This document shows, piece by piece, positions 1-7,864 of a stretch of 13,122 nt of DNA. Below the pieces are notes generated by a model that was not told the DNA's origin, made no database searches, and saw nothing but the letters and a program-made list of their open reading frames with translations. The translations under genes and the position numbers were made by a program. Source of the DNA: Syntrophomonadaceae bacterium (GTDB lineage: Bacteria > Bacillota > Dethiobacteria > DTU022); contig SLSE01000001.1 of the NCBI GenBank assembly GCA_007130585.1, positions 1 to 13,122 of the forward strand, in the 5' to 3' direction. The stretch's first letter is position 1; every line of letters starts with the position of its first letter.

Positions 1-800
1 TGGTTGACCACGCCAACCTCAAGGGGCAAACCGCCTGCAGGCACTATGCGACCCGTTGTTACCTGGATCAGCATCTTTTCAGCGCCCTGGGGATACTTGG
101 TATGCAGTGGGGTTACGGTAATATTTTCTTCTTCTTCCACGGCCTGTTCCATTACTTTAATCGCATCTGTTTTATTGTCTTCGATACCGATAACGCCTTT
201 TTCGGCGCCCAGAGCCTTGAGCATCATTTTCAGGCCGAAAACTATTTCTTCCGGCTTTTCGAGCATAACCCGGTGATCCGCCGTAAGATATGGCTCGCAT
301 TCGGCCCCGTTAATAACAACAATATCGATTTTTTTATCCTCGGGAGGCGAAAGCTTGACATGAGCGGGGAAGGTAGCTCCTCCAAGACCGACAATCCCCG
401 CCTCCCGCACAATTTTGCGGATATCGTCAGGTGCAAGGTTGTCCGGGCTGCCCGGCGACTTAATGCTGTCATCCCACTTATCTTCCCCGTCCGATTCGAT
501 AGTGATCGATTCCACGGGGCGGCCCATGGGATGGTTGTAAGGTCCTATAGCCGTTACTTTCCCCGATACACTGGCATGAATCGGCGCGGAAACAAAACTG
601 CTGCTTTCTGCAATTTTTTGACCCTTCTTAACCTCTGTGCCGACTTCAATCGATTCCAGGGGTTCGCAGGGCGCGCCGATATGCTGTTGAAGGGGAATGA
701 CCACTTTTTCGGGGGTTTTCATCATGTTAACTGCCATGGAAGCAGTTAATTCTTTATGATATTCCGGATGAACGCCTCCCTTAAAGACGGTGCTGCTCAT
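1..800 (-). CDS. rnfC: Rnf ion-translocating ferredoxin:NAD oxidoreductase, subunit C (partial, C-terminus off the left edge)
   Basis: RnfC is the peripheral subunit of the membrane Rnf complex. It carries the NAD(H)/FMN site and couples ferredoxin oxidation to NAD reduction with Na+ or H+ export. The frame is open from ATG at 800 to the window edge (266 codons). Seen: an N-terminal region with a sandwich-barrel feel (LQQHIGAPCEPLESIEVG, then SAPIHASVSGKVTAIGP), followed by the NuoF-like nucleotide-binding part with GIVGLGGATFPAHVKL and NGAECEPYLTADHRVM, which are hallmark RnfC segments. The family is usually about 440 residues, so roughly 170 residues with the two 4Fe-4S motifs lie outside. 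An AAAGGGTGA ribosome site at about 811-819 supports the start. In clostridia rnfC usually opens an rnfCDGEAB operon, and the 207-bp spacer upstream fits that. Identity is confident; the ion used cannot be told. Confidence 0.93.
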   Translation of the reverse strand, partial: MSSTVFKGGVHPEYHKELTASMAVNMMKTPEKVVIPLQQHIGAPCEPLESIEVGTEVKKGQKIAESSSFVSAPIHASVSGKVTAIGPYNHPMGRPVESITIESDGEDKWDDSIKSPGSPDNLAPDDIRKIVREAGIVGLGGATFPAHVKLSPPEDKKIDIVVINGAECEPYLTADHRVMLEKPEEIVFGLKMMLKALGAEKGVIGIEDNKTDAIKVMEQAVEEEENITVTPLHTKYPQGAEKMLIQVTTGRIVPAGGLPLEVGVVN

Positions 801-1007
801 TGATTTTTGTTCACCCTTTCATTAAGTAATTGCCAATAAAAAACAAATACCATACTTGATTTCGTGAAATCTCTTTAAAATCCTGCAAACAACTATGTTT
901 TTAAGGGCGAGCCTTTCAGGCGTGCTCTTTCTCCCCCGGAAATGCCTGTTTTGGCTCTGACTTAATAAGTCCGACGGTCAAAATATTACCTGACCCTTTT
1001 TTCCCTT
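801..1007. other. folC-rnfC intergenic spacer
   Basis: This spacer separates folC (stop at 1008) from rnfC (start at 800). I see no open frame of note. It contains a sigma-H-like promoter candidate (858-884) and two small inverted repeats: GACTTA-A-TAAGTC at 959-971 and GGTCA/TGACC arms at 977-996. Neither repeat is followed by a T-run on the minus strand, so I do not see a convincing terminator for folC here. Some folC-rnfC read-through is therefore possible. Confidence 0.6.
858..884 (-). promoter_or_regulatory. Candidate sigma-H-like promoter for rnfC, overlapping a 14-bp inverted repeat
   Basis: Read on the minus strand, GCAGGATTT is followed after 14 bases by GAAATC. This resembles the Bacillota sigma-H pattern (-35 near AGGAATT, -10 near GAAT) as I remember it. 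The -10 element lies in a perfect inverted repeat, GATTTC-GT-GAAATC at 858-871, which could instead be a repressor or activator site. Transcription would start near 850 and leave a leader of about 50 bases. I see no good sigma-A promoter in the spacer. The call rests on pattern resemblance only. Confidence 0.3.
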
Positions 1008-2372
1008 TTAAGATTTCAGGGCTTCTTTTTGCTGCCAGTAGGCCCGGACGTCACTTACTGTATACAGGGAACCGGTAACCAGGACAGCATCTGCGGGGCC
1101 GGCCAGTTCAAAGGCTTTATCAAGGGCCGCGCCATGTTCCGGGATCACGTGGTAATCTTTGCTTAAATCAAAATGTTCTTCCGCAAACGCGGCCAGAACT
1201 GCAGGATCGGCCGCCCTGGGCAAAACAGGCCTGGTAAATATCACCGTATCCGCCAGGGGCAGGATATGTTTGAGCATGGCCGCCGTGTCTTTATCGGCAA
1301 GCATGCCTAAAACCAGGATTAAACGGCTGTAATTAAAATAACGGGGCAGGGCCCCGGATAGCTTTTCCATAGCCCCTGGATTGTGGGCGCCATCCATGAT
1401 CAGAAGCGGATTCCTGCCGAGAAGCTCCATCCTGCCCGGCCAGACGGTTGAGGCAAGTCCGCTGCGTACAGCTTTTTCATCAACAGCAAAGCCTTCGTTT
1501 TTCAACATTTCTGCTGCGGCCAGGGCGGTTAAAGCGTTTGTAACCTGGTAAAAGCCGCGCAGGGGAATAAAAACTTTATCAAGCTGCAGGTTGAAACCGC
1601 GGTACATAAACAACTGTCCGTCATCTATAATTTCCTGCAGGGCGGCGCAGGGTTTTCTTGAAGGAAGGCACTCCTCTCCCTCCGCTGCGGTGTAGACCCG
1701 GTAAAAAGCAGCATCAGCTTTAAGGCAGCGCTCCCGTAAACTGTCAAATACAACAGGCTCTTCAGCCGCAGTTATTAGCGGCCTGTTTCGTTTTATGATG
1801 CCCGCTTTTTCCGAGGTGATTTTTTCGAGTGTGCCGCCCAGGACATCTGTATGTTCGAGGCTGACATTGGTAATAACGCTTATCAGCGGCGTAACAACAT
1901 TGGTGGCATCAAGCCTTCCCCCGAGACCTGTTTCCAGGACCACCAGGTCAACTTCCCTGGCGGCAAAATAAGACATGGCCAGCGCGGTAACCACTTCAAA
2001 CTCGGTCAGATCCCCCAACTCAGGATCGTCGCTTATCCTGTCAACCAGGGGGCGAATACGATCAACCAGTTCGATCAGGTGTGGTTTATCTATATCTTCT
2101 CCGTTTACTGCCATCCGGTTTGTAAAGGAAAGCAGGTAGGGCGATGTATAAAGGCCGACCCTGTAACCTGCTGCCCTGAGCACTGATGCAAGCATGGCAG
2201 CGGTAGATCCTTTGCCGTTGCTTCCGGCGATGTGGACAAAGGGCACCTCCAGGTGCGGGCTGCCCATCATTTCCAGGAGGGCGGCAATTCGCTCCAGGCC
2301 GGGTTTTATTCCAAAACGGCCCAACCCGTGGATCCAGCCCAGGGCTTCCCTGTAGCGCTGATCTGTATTCAT
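1008..2372 (-). CDS. folC: Bifunctional folylpolyglutamate synthase / dihydrofolate synthase
   Basis: FolC adds glutamate to dihydropteroate (making dihydrofolate) and further glutamates to reduced folates, using ATP in the cytoplasm. The 454-residue length is normal for the family. Seen: the Mur-ligase-type P-loop GSNGKGST at about residues 50-57, LETGLGGRLDATNVV at 146-160, the SLEHTDVLGGTLEKITSEKAGIIK block at 171-194 containing the lysine that is carbamylated in this family, and DGAHNPG at 327-333 opening the C-terminal domain. The ATG start lies 4 bases after the valS stop, and the GAAGGAG ribosome site sits inside the valS end, so the two genes are very likely co-transcribed. valS-folC adjacency is common in Bacillota. 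Whether both activities are present cannot be read from the sequence. Confidence 0.95.
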   Translation of the reverse strand: MNTDQRYREALGWIHGLGRFGIKPGLERIAALLEMMGSPHLEVPFVHIAGSNGKGSTAAMLASVLRAAGYRVGLYTSPYLLSFTNRMAVNGEDIDKPHLIELVDRIRPLVDRISDDPELGDLTEFEVVTALAMSYFAAREVDLVVLETGLGGRLDATNVVTPLISVITNVSLEHTDVLGGTLEKITSEKAGIIKRNRPLITAAEEPVVFDSLRERCLKADAAFYRVYTAAEGEECLPSRKPCAALQEIIDDGQLFMYRGFNLQLDKVFIPLRGFYQVTNALTALAAAEMLKNEGFAVDEKAVRSGLASTVWPGRMELLGRNPLLIMDGAHNPGAMEKLSGALPRYFNYSRLILVLGMLADKDTAAMLKHILPLADTVIFTRPVLPRAADPAVLAAFAEEHFDLSKDYHVIPEHGAALDKAFELAGPADAVLVTGSLYTVSDVRAYWQQKEALKS

Positions 2373-2376
2373 CCGC

Positions 2377-5058
2377 TTATTTTAGCTCCTTCAACCGCTG
2401 TTTCAATCCGGCCAGTCTCGTTTCCTGGTCTGCACGGCGTTCTTTCTCTTTGGCAATAACTTCAGCGGGCGCCTGTTCAATAAAACCCCTGTTGCTCAAC
2501 TTACTTTCCGTTCGCCTTATCTCAGCCAGCAGTTGATCAAGTTCTTTTTCCAGCCTGGCAATTTCGGCATCGAGGTCAATTACCCCTTCCAGGGGCAGGT
2601 ACACTTCGACCCCTTCACCAATAATTGCGGTAAGCGATTGGGCCGGCTTTTCAACTTCAGCTTTTACAGTCAGCGGTTCAGCAAAAGCAAGCCTGCTTAA
2701 ATGGTGGCTCTCTTCCTCAAGGCAGGAGGCAATCTTTCCTGTGGCCCTGACCACAACTTCAGTTTTCCTGCCGGGGGGAAGATTAACCTGGCTGCGCAGG
2801 TTCCTGATTACCCTGGCTACTTCCTGCAGAACAGCCATATCGGCAGCCTCGTCGGGAAATGCCAGCTTTTCGCCGGCCTGCGGCCAGGCAGCCACGACCA
2901 GGGCCTCTTCTTTCCGGTAGGGAAGCTGCTGCCAGATCTCTTCCGATATAAATGGCATAAAAGGATGCAGTAAGCGCATCACCCCGTCCAGAACATAAAC
3001 CAGTACGCTGCGGGTACGTTCGCGATCATATTCGGCACCGGGAACTGCTTCTTTCCTGTAAAGAAAATATTTACTTAGTTCTACATACCAGTCACAGAAA
3101 TCGTTCCAGAGAAATTCATAAGTAAGCCGGGCCGCTTCTCCCAGTTCATATTTCTCAAGCAGGGAGGTTGCCTCCTGCAAAGTTTCGTTAAAACGGTGCA
3201 GGATCCACCGGTCCGGGCGATTTAAGCCTTCCGGCGGTTCCCCGGGGTCAAAAGGACTGAAAGCCGGTTCGCTCTCACCTTCATCGGTAAGGTTCATCAG
3301 CACGAACCGCGAAGCGTTCCAGACTTTATTGGCAAAATTACGGCCGGCTTCCACCCCTTCCGGCCTGAAGCGCTGATCATTGCCCGGAGCCTGGCCGGTA
3401 ACCAGGGTGAAGCGCAGGGTATCAGCCCCGTAATTCTCAATCACTTCCAGGGGATCAATACCGTTACCCAGGGATTTGCTCATTTTGCGGCCGAGGGGAT
3501 CACGGACCAGCCCGGTAATATAAACAGTGTGGAAAGGAACCTCCTTCATAAATTCCAATCCCATGAACATCATCCTGGCAACCCAGAAGTAGATTATGTC
3601 ATAAGCGGTGACCAAAACCGAGGTAGGATAGAAATGATCGAGGTCCGGTGTCTGTTCAGGCCAACCGAGGGTTGAAAAAGGCCACAGGGCGGAGCTGAAC
3701 CAGGTATCAAGCACATCCGGATCCTGTTCCGGGCTGCCGTTACCGCAGGAAGGACAATTTTCCGGCTCTTCATAATCGACGATCACTTCCCCGCAGTCGC
3801 AGTACCAGGCGGGAATCCGGTGGCCCCACCAGATCTGGCGCGAAATGCACCAGTCCCGGATATTTTCAACCCAGTTCTGATAAATGCGGGTAAAGCGGGG
3901 CGGAATAAAGACCGTATCATTTCCGGCAACCGCCTTAAGGGCCGGCTCGGCCAGGGGCTTCATTTTTACAAACCACTGTCTGGATATCAACGGTTCAACA
4001 ACCGTCCGGCAGCGCTGGCAGCGGCCTACCGAATGTTCGTGCTCCTCTATTTTTTCGACCAGGGAAAGCTTTTCAAGGTCGGCAACGACTTTCTTGCGGC
4101 ACTCGAAGCGGTCCAGTCCCCGGTACGGTCCGGTTGCTTCAGTCATTTTTGCATCTTCGTCGATAGCTTTGATTACTTCAAGATTATGACGTCTGCCGAT
4201 GGCAAAATCATTTGGATCGTGGCCCGGCGTAACCTTAACCGCACCGCTGCCAAACTCAGGGTCGACATAATCATCGGCCACAACAGGTATTTCCCTGCCC
4301 AGCAGGGGAAGGATAACAGTTTTGCCCACCAGGCCGCTGTATCTCTTATCTTCCGGGTGAACGGCCACCCCGCTGTCACCGAGCATGGTTTCGGGCCTCG
4401 TTGTTGCAACAGTTATAGATGCAGCTTCATCTTTCAGGGGATAACAAATATGGGTTATGGTTGAAGACTCCTCTTCGTGCTCGACCTCAATATCAGAAAG
4501 AGCGGTATGGCAGCGAGGGCACCAGTTGATCATATAGTCTCCGCGGTAAATCAACCCGCGGCGATAAAGATCGACAAATACCCTGCGCACTGCCCTGGAG
4601 CAGCCTTCGTCCATGGTAAAGCGCTCCCGCGACCAGTCGCAGGAGACCCCCAGGCGGTACAGCTGCCTGGTGATCCTGTCATGGTAAGTATTTTTCCATT
4701 GCCAGACTTTTTCCAGGAAAGCTTCCCGGCCCAGTTCCCTGCTGCTGATGCCTTCCTCGGCTAAATGTTTTTCCACCACATTCTGGGTGGCGATGCCGGC
4801 ATGGTCTGTTCCCGGAAGCCAGAGAGCGTCGAACCCCTGCATACGTTTCCAGCGGATCAGTATATCCTGGATCGTGTTGTTAAGAGCATGCCCCATATGC
4901 AGTGAACCTGTCACATTTGGCGGTGGTATTACAATGGTATAAGGAGTTTTTTCCCTGTCACAGTCCGCTTTAAAATACTCGCCGTCCAGCCAAAAGCGAT
5001 AGCGTTTCGCCTCAACTGCAGCGGGATCGTAAACGGGAGGAAGGTTTGTTTCAGACAT
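2377..5058 (-). CDS. valS: Valyl-tRNA synthetase
   Basis: This class I synthetase charges tRNA-Val and hydrolyses mischarged threonine. Its 893 residues are full length for a bacterial ValRS. Seen in order: the HIGH-type signature HMGH at 54-57 within PPPNVTGSLHMGHALN; zinc-type cysteines WCPRCH at 179-184 and GRCQRC at 345-350; the editing (CP1) motifs ATTRPETMLGD at 218-228 and TPGHDPND at 277-284; a further Cys set, WYCDCG...CPSC, at 418-438; DTWFSSALWP at 451-460; KMSKS at 525-529; the anticodon-binding domain; and a charged C-terminal coiled coil (about 820-893) typical of ValRS. ATG at 5058 is preceded by TTGAGGTGA at a good distance. No T-box leader was recognised upstream, although clostridial synthetase genes often have one. 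Confidence 0.98.
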   Translation of the reverse strand: MSETNLPPVYDPAAVEAKRYRFWLDGEYFKADCDREKTPYTIVIPPPNVTGSLHMGHALNNTIQDILIRWKRMQGFDALWLPGTDHAGIATQNVVEKHLAEEGISSRELGREAFLEKVWQWKNTYHDRITRQLYRLGVSCDWSRERFTMDEGCSRAVRRVFVDLYRRGLIYRGDYMINWCPRCHTALSDIEVEHEEESSTITHICYPLKDEAASITVATTRPETMLGDSGVAVHPEDKRYSGLVGKTVILPLLGREIPVVADDYVDPEFGSGAVKVTPGHDPNDFAIGRRHNLEVIKAIDEDAKMTEATGPYRGLDRFECRKKVVADLEKLSLVEKIEEHEHSVGRCQRCRTVVEPLISRQWFVKMKPLAEPALKAVAGNDTVFIPPRFTRIYQNWVENIRDWCISRQIWWGHRIPAWYCDCGEVIVDYEEPENCPSCGNGSPEQDPDVLDTWFSSALWPFSTLGWPEQTPDLDHFYPTSVLVTAYDIIYFWVARMMFMGLEFMKEVPFHTVYITGLVRDPLGRKMSKSLGNGIDPLEVIENYGADTLRFTLVTGQAPGNDQRFRPEGVEAGRNFANKVWNASRFVLMNLTDEGESEPAFSPFDPGEPPEGLNRPDRWILHRFNETLQEATSLLEKYELGEAARLTYEFLWNDFCDWYVELSKYFLYRKEAVPGAEYDRERTRSVLVYVLDGVMRLLHPFMPFISEEIWQQLPYRKEEALVVAAWPQAGEKLAFPDEAADMAVLQEVARVIRNLRSQVNLPPGRKTEVVVRATGKIASCLEEESHHLSRLAFAEPLTVKAEVEKPAQSLTAIIGEGVEVYLPLEGVIDLDAEIARLEKELDQLLAEIRRTESKLSNRGFIEQAPAEVIAKEKERRADQETRLAGLKQRLKELK

Positions 5059-5145
5059 TTAGTCACCTCAAGAAAATGCATAAAGGATCGTGATTCTGAC
5101 ATAAGCGGTTTATGCTGTTCGGGATAAGCCGGTTCACACTAAACA

Positions 5146-5174
5146 ATTATACTTCTGTGCCCGGTCAAATACAA
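5146..5174 (-). promoter_or_regulatory. Candidate sigma-A promoter for valS-folC
   Basis: On the minus strand TTGTAT (5169-5174) and a perfect TATAAT (5146-5151) are separated by 17 bases. The -10 is consensus and the -35 is weak (TTG only). Transcription would start near 5139 and give a leader of about 80 bases before the valS ATG. A second TATAAT at about 5235 has no good -35 and is less likely. Confidence 0.45.
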
Positions 5175-5269
5175 GGTTTTGAATAAATTCAATCCGCGGG
5201 CAGCATAATCTTTATATAAACGGTCTTTTCTATATTATAATGCTAAATCATGGGACAATGAACAGCCCT

Positions 5270-5307
5270 GAGAAAAAACGGATGGCCCGGGTTACGACGG
5301 GCCATCC
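5270..5307 (-). terminator. Rho-independent terminator of the kor operon
   Basis: A perfect 9-bp stem, GGATGGCCC / GGGCCATCC (5280-5288 with 5299-5307), has a 10-base loop. On the minus strand it is followed at once by GTTTTTTCTC. It lies 24 bases past the korC stop codon and separates the kor operon from valS. Confidence 0.88.
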
Positions 5308-5331
5308 TGAAGGGACTATTGAGTTTTTGCT

Positions 5332-5907
5332 TTAGGGGGTTTGAGCGGATGCTTCGTTATTCTGCCCTGACCCTTCCTCAAAAAGCCGGTAGCCCAGATC
5401 AAAAGCCTGCTGATTAAGTTCTCCGCTTCCCCTGGGGGCAAACTTAAATATGCTGTTTCTGAATATTTCCCGATCAATCAACCCGCTCGCAGCGTTTATG
5501 ACTCCCAGGGCCAGCATATTGGCGACAACTTCCCGGCCCAATTCGTCCTTGGCTGACCTGGTTATCGGGAAAGCCTGGACCTTGTATTCATCGCTGTGTG
5601 GTCCGCTGACAAAGGTTGAATCAGCAATAATCAGGCAGTCGGGACCAACCTTGGGCAGGTATTTGTTAAATGAAGTCTGGTTCATGCAAAGCAGGACGGT
5701 AGGTTTGGTTACCTTGGGATATTCAATGGTATCTACATCGATAATAACGCCGGCCATACTGGCCCCGCCCCGTGCTTCCGGCCCGTAAGACTGAGTCTGA
5801 ACCACGTTCTTATTGTCATCCACCGCTGCTGCCGCCAGTACTATGGAGGCCAGAATCAAACCCTGACCACCTGCCCCGGTCAGCAGTATTTCCTGCCTGT
5901 TTCCCAA
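5332..5907 (-). CDS. korC: 2-oxoacid:ferredoxin oxidoreductase, gamma subunit (probably 2-oxoglutarate-specific)
   Basis: This is the gamma subunit of the four-part enzyme that converts a 2-oxoacid plus CoA to acyl-CoA and CO2 with reduction of ferredoxin, or the reverse. Seen: the N-terminal EILLTGAGGQG at about 6-16, QTQSYGPEARGGAS at 37-50, and PKVTKPTVLLCMNQ, all characteristic of the POR/KOR gamma domain. The 191-residue length is normal. The start is TTG at 5907: a GGAGGG ribosome site (5914-5919) sits 6 bases upstream, no other start codon is near, and the family begins just before the Gly-rich motif. It follows korB by 17 bases and ends the operon before the terminator at 5270-5307. 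The substrate is inferred from gene order and neighbours; a branched-chain 2-oxoacid enzyme (Vor) would look similar. Confidence 0.92.
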   Translation of the reverse strand: MGNRQEILLTGAGGQGLILASIVLAAAAVDDNKNVVQTQSYGPEARGGASMAGVIIDVDTIEYPKVTKPTVLLCMNQTSFNKYLPKVGPDCLIIADSTFVSGPHSDEYKVQAFPITRSAKDELGREVVANMLALGVINAASGLIDREIFRNSIFKFAPRGSGELNQQAFDLGYRLFEEGSGQNNEASAQTP

Positions 5908-5924
5908 AGTAATCCCTCCGCTTT

Positions 5925-6737
5925 TTAGCCGATATCCTTACCAATCGACTGGTAATATGCTTCGGCAAATTCCGGAGCCTCAATTGAATAGAGTACCCCG
6001 TTCAAGGTTCTTTCTTCCAGCTCTGCTTCATCCATATCGGCTGCGCGCTCAACAGATACGCTTCTTTCTTTCATATCGCGCAGCATATCAACCGCGCTTC
6101 CCAGTTTATTGCGCCTTCCGTAAGCAATCGGACAGGGCGATAAAGCTTCAACTACTGAAAATCCCCTGTGCCTGGCTGCCCTGACGATTAGCTGTTCCAG
6201 CTGACGCGGCTGGGCGGCATTGCCCCTGGCTCCGAAAGTAGCGCCGGCGCCCCGGGCCAGTTCCAGCAGGTCAAACGCTCTTTCCAGGGTTCCGCGCGGC
6301 GCGGTAGTCGCTTTTTTGCCGGCGGGGGTCAGCGGCGAGTGTTGCCCTCCGGTCATACCGTAAATATGGTTGTTAACTATGATCGCATTTAGATCGATAT
6401 TTCTCCTGGCTGAATGAATAAAATGATTGCCGCCGATAGCGCTGCAATCACCGTCTCCCATGATTACAAAAAGCTTTAATTCCGGACGGGCCATCTTTAA
6501 GCCCGTGGCAAAAGAAAGGGCCCGTCCATGGGTTGTGTGCAGGGTATTAAAATTTAGATATCCCGCCGCCCTGGATGAGCATCCGATACCGGACACAATA
6601 ACCACATCTTTCTGGTCAAAACCCGTCCTTTCGATAGCCCTGACCAGGGCCGCGGTGACAATTCCGTTTCCGCACCCGGGGCACCAGATATGGGGCAGTT
6701 TTTTTGTTCTCAAAAAATCCTGGGTTAACTGTTCCAT
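5925..6737 (-). CDS. korB: 2-oxoacid:ferredoxin oxidoreductase, beta subunit (thiamine diphosphate-binding)
   Basis: This subunit holds thiamine diphosphate and the internal 4Fe-4S cluster. From the ATG start it is 270 residues. Seen: HIWCPGCGNG at 16-25 and IGCSS at 51-55, giving three cluster cysteines, with a likely fourth in the SPCPIAYG segment; the ThDP/Mg motif GDGDCSAIGG at 94-103 leading to NN at 122-123; and IYGMTGGQHSPLTP, typical of Kor/Vor beta chains. The start is ATG at 6737, with GGAGGT at 6745-6750 placed 7 bases upstream. A GTG at 6746 in the same frame overlaps the ribosome site itself and is rejected. The ATG shares its A with the korA stop (TAATG), so translation is coupled. 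Family assignment is firm; the 2-oxoglutarate substrate is inferred. Confidence 0.94.
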   Translation of the reverse strand: MEQLTQDFLRTKKLPHIWCPGCGNGIVTAALVRAIERTGFDQKDVVIVSGIGCSSRAAGYLNFNTLHTTHGRALSFATGLKMARPELKLFVIMGDGDCSAIGGNHFIHSARRNIDLNAIIVNNHIYGMTGGQHSPLTPAGKKATTAPRGTLERAFDLLELARGAGATFGARGNAAQPRQLEQLIVRAARHRGFSVVEALSPCPIAYGRRNKLGSAVDMLRDMKERSVSVERAADMDEAELEERTLNGVLYSIEAPEFAEAYYQSIGKDIG

Positions 6738-6750
6738 TAAAGCCACCTCC
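6735..6750 (-). promoter_or_regulatory. korA/korB coupling site that fixes the korB start
   Basis: On the minus strand the sequence reads GGAGGT, 7 bases, then ATG, with the korA stop TAA overlapping that ATG by one base. The strong ribosome site decides between the in-frame GTG at 6746 (inside the site) and the ATG at 6737. It indicates that alpha and beta subunits are made by coupled translation. Confidence 0.8.
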
Positions 6751-7864
6751 CTACCTCTTCGGATATCTGATCCGGATTAATCATTTCCCCGTCGTAGCGG
6801 TTAAGGGGAACAACCTTTGCCTCTCCACGGGCAAAACGCTCTACTTCACCAACCAGCTGGCCCATGTTCATTTCGGGCACTATAATAACATCGGCCTGTT
6901 TGGCCAGCGCCTCAATTTCCTTTTCCGGGAAAGGCCAGATCGTCTGCAGGCTGAGCAGTCCCACGGGCAGGCGATTCTGCCAGTATGCTTTCTTGACTAC
7001 GGCCCTGGCGGAACGAACCGTGCAGCCGTAAGTGACGATGGCAACACGGGGCTCCTTATGGCCGATATAATTAGTAAGGATGATTTCATCCCTGTATTTA
7101 ACCAGTTTTTCATGAATCCGATCAAGGGCGCGTTCAACCTGCATGGGATCCCCGGTGGGGAACCCATACTGGTCGTGGAAAAGACCGGTTACATGATAAT
7201 AGTGGCCAAAACCGAAAGGAACCAGCGGGGTAAGACCTTTATCATCATAAGGCTTCCAGTCGTGTGGAACCTGCTTGTCGCTCGTCTTCTCCACCATCAG
7301 CTTGCCTTCGGGAATCAATACTTTTTCGCGCATATGTCCGATTACTTCATCAAGCAAAACTATAACCGGCTGCCGTAATTTCTGGCTCAGGTTAACGGCA
7401 GCTATGGTCAGGTAATAAGATTCGTAGACGGAAGCCGGCGAAAATACTATAATTGGATGATCACCGTGAGTTCCCCAGCGGGCCTGCATGACATCACCCT
7501 GGGCAGGGGCAGTAGGCACACCCGTGCTCGGGCCCATGCGCTGTACATTTATGACCACGCAGGGTATCTCGGCCATGATTGCATAGCCCAGGTTTTCCTG
7601 CTTCAGAGAAAAACCCGGTCCGCTGGTAGCGGTCAGGGTTCGCATGCCGCCAATTGAGGCCCCGATAACGGCAGCCATGCTGGCGATTTCATCTTCCATT
7701 TGGATAAAAACCCCGCCGATTTCAGGCAGCATGGCCGCCATCTGTTCGGCAACCTCCGTTGACGGAGTAATCGGGTAACCGGCATAGAAACGGACACCGG
7801 CATTAATCGCACCTACTGCACAGGCTTCATTGCCCTGCATCAACACCGGTTTTGCTTCCGGCAT
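6737..7864 (-). CDS. korA: 2-oxoacid:ferredoxin oxidoreductase, alpha subunit
   Basis: The alpha chain builds the active site together with korB and helps bind the 2-oxoacid. Its 375 residues match the Kor-type alpha chain. Seen: LMQGNEACAVGAINAG at 8-23, AGYPITPST at 28-36, MEDEIASMAAVIGASIGG at 56-73, TATSGPGFSLKQE at 78-90, and QRMGPSTGVPTAPAQGD at 108-124, all strongly typical of Kor/Vor alpha. The ATG at 7864 has GGGGGAGGG 9 bases upstream and leaves the usual short lead-in before the first motif. It overlaps the end of korD by 38 bases, an unusually long overlap that suggests coupled synthesis with the ferredoxin-like subunit. The substrate is inferred as 2-oxoglutarate because gdhA lies directly upstream. 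Confidence 0.94.
   Translation of the reverse strand: MPEAKPVLMQGNEACAVGAINAGVRFYAGYPITPSTEVAEQMAAMLPEIGGVFIQMEDEIASMAAVIGASIGGMRTLTATSGPGFSLKQENLGYAIMAEIPCVVINVQRMGPSTGVPTAPAQGDVMQARWGTHGDHPIIVFSPASVYESYYLTIAAVNLSQKLRQPVIVLLDEVIGHMREKVLIPEGKLMVEKTSDKQVPHDWKPYDDKGLTPLVPFGFGHYYHVTGLFHDQYGFPTGDPMQVERALDRIHEKLVKYRDEIILTNYIGHKEPRVAIVTYGCTVRSARAVVKKAYWQNRLPVGLLSLQTIWPFPEKEIEALAKQADVIIVPEMNMGQLVGEVERFARGEAKVVPLNRYDGEMINPDQISEEVGRWL

Larger units (their letters stand above)
5059..5331. other. korC-valS intergenic region: kor terminator, then valS promoter and leader
   Basis: The spacer is 273 bases with no credible gene. The left-transcribed kor operon ends at 5332 and its terminator occupies 5270-5307. 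An AT-rich stretch with a possible valS promoter follows, then a short leader. I looked for a T-box (AGGGTGG-type antiterminator core plus a T-run hairpin) and did not find one. An imperfect direct repeat, ATAAGCGGTT (5101-5110) and ATAAGCCGGTT (5124-5134), lies in the leader; its meaning is unknown. Confidence 0.6.

Noticed and set aside
102..749. 215-codon plus-strand open frame at the left end
   Set aside because: It is antisense to rnfC, whose minus-strand frame carries clear RnfC motifs and runs unbroken to the edge.
801..1007. Riboswitch in the rnfC leader
   Set aside because: The stretch near 900-935 has short GC-rich complementary pieces (GCCT-GAA-AGGC), but I could match it to no known riboswitch consensus and the stem is only 4 bp.
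3820..4464. 214-codon plus-strand open frame
   Set aside because: It is antisense to the middle of valS and has no family features.
5059..5331. T-box or other riboswitch in front of valS
   Set aside because: No AGGGTGG-type core or competing hairpins were found. The strong hairpin at 5280-5307 has its T-run oriented as the kor terminator and lies before the likely valS start of transcription.
6704..7378. 224-codon plus-strand open frame
   Set aside because: It is antisense to korA and part of korB, both well supported.
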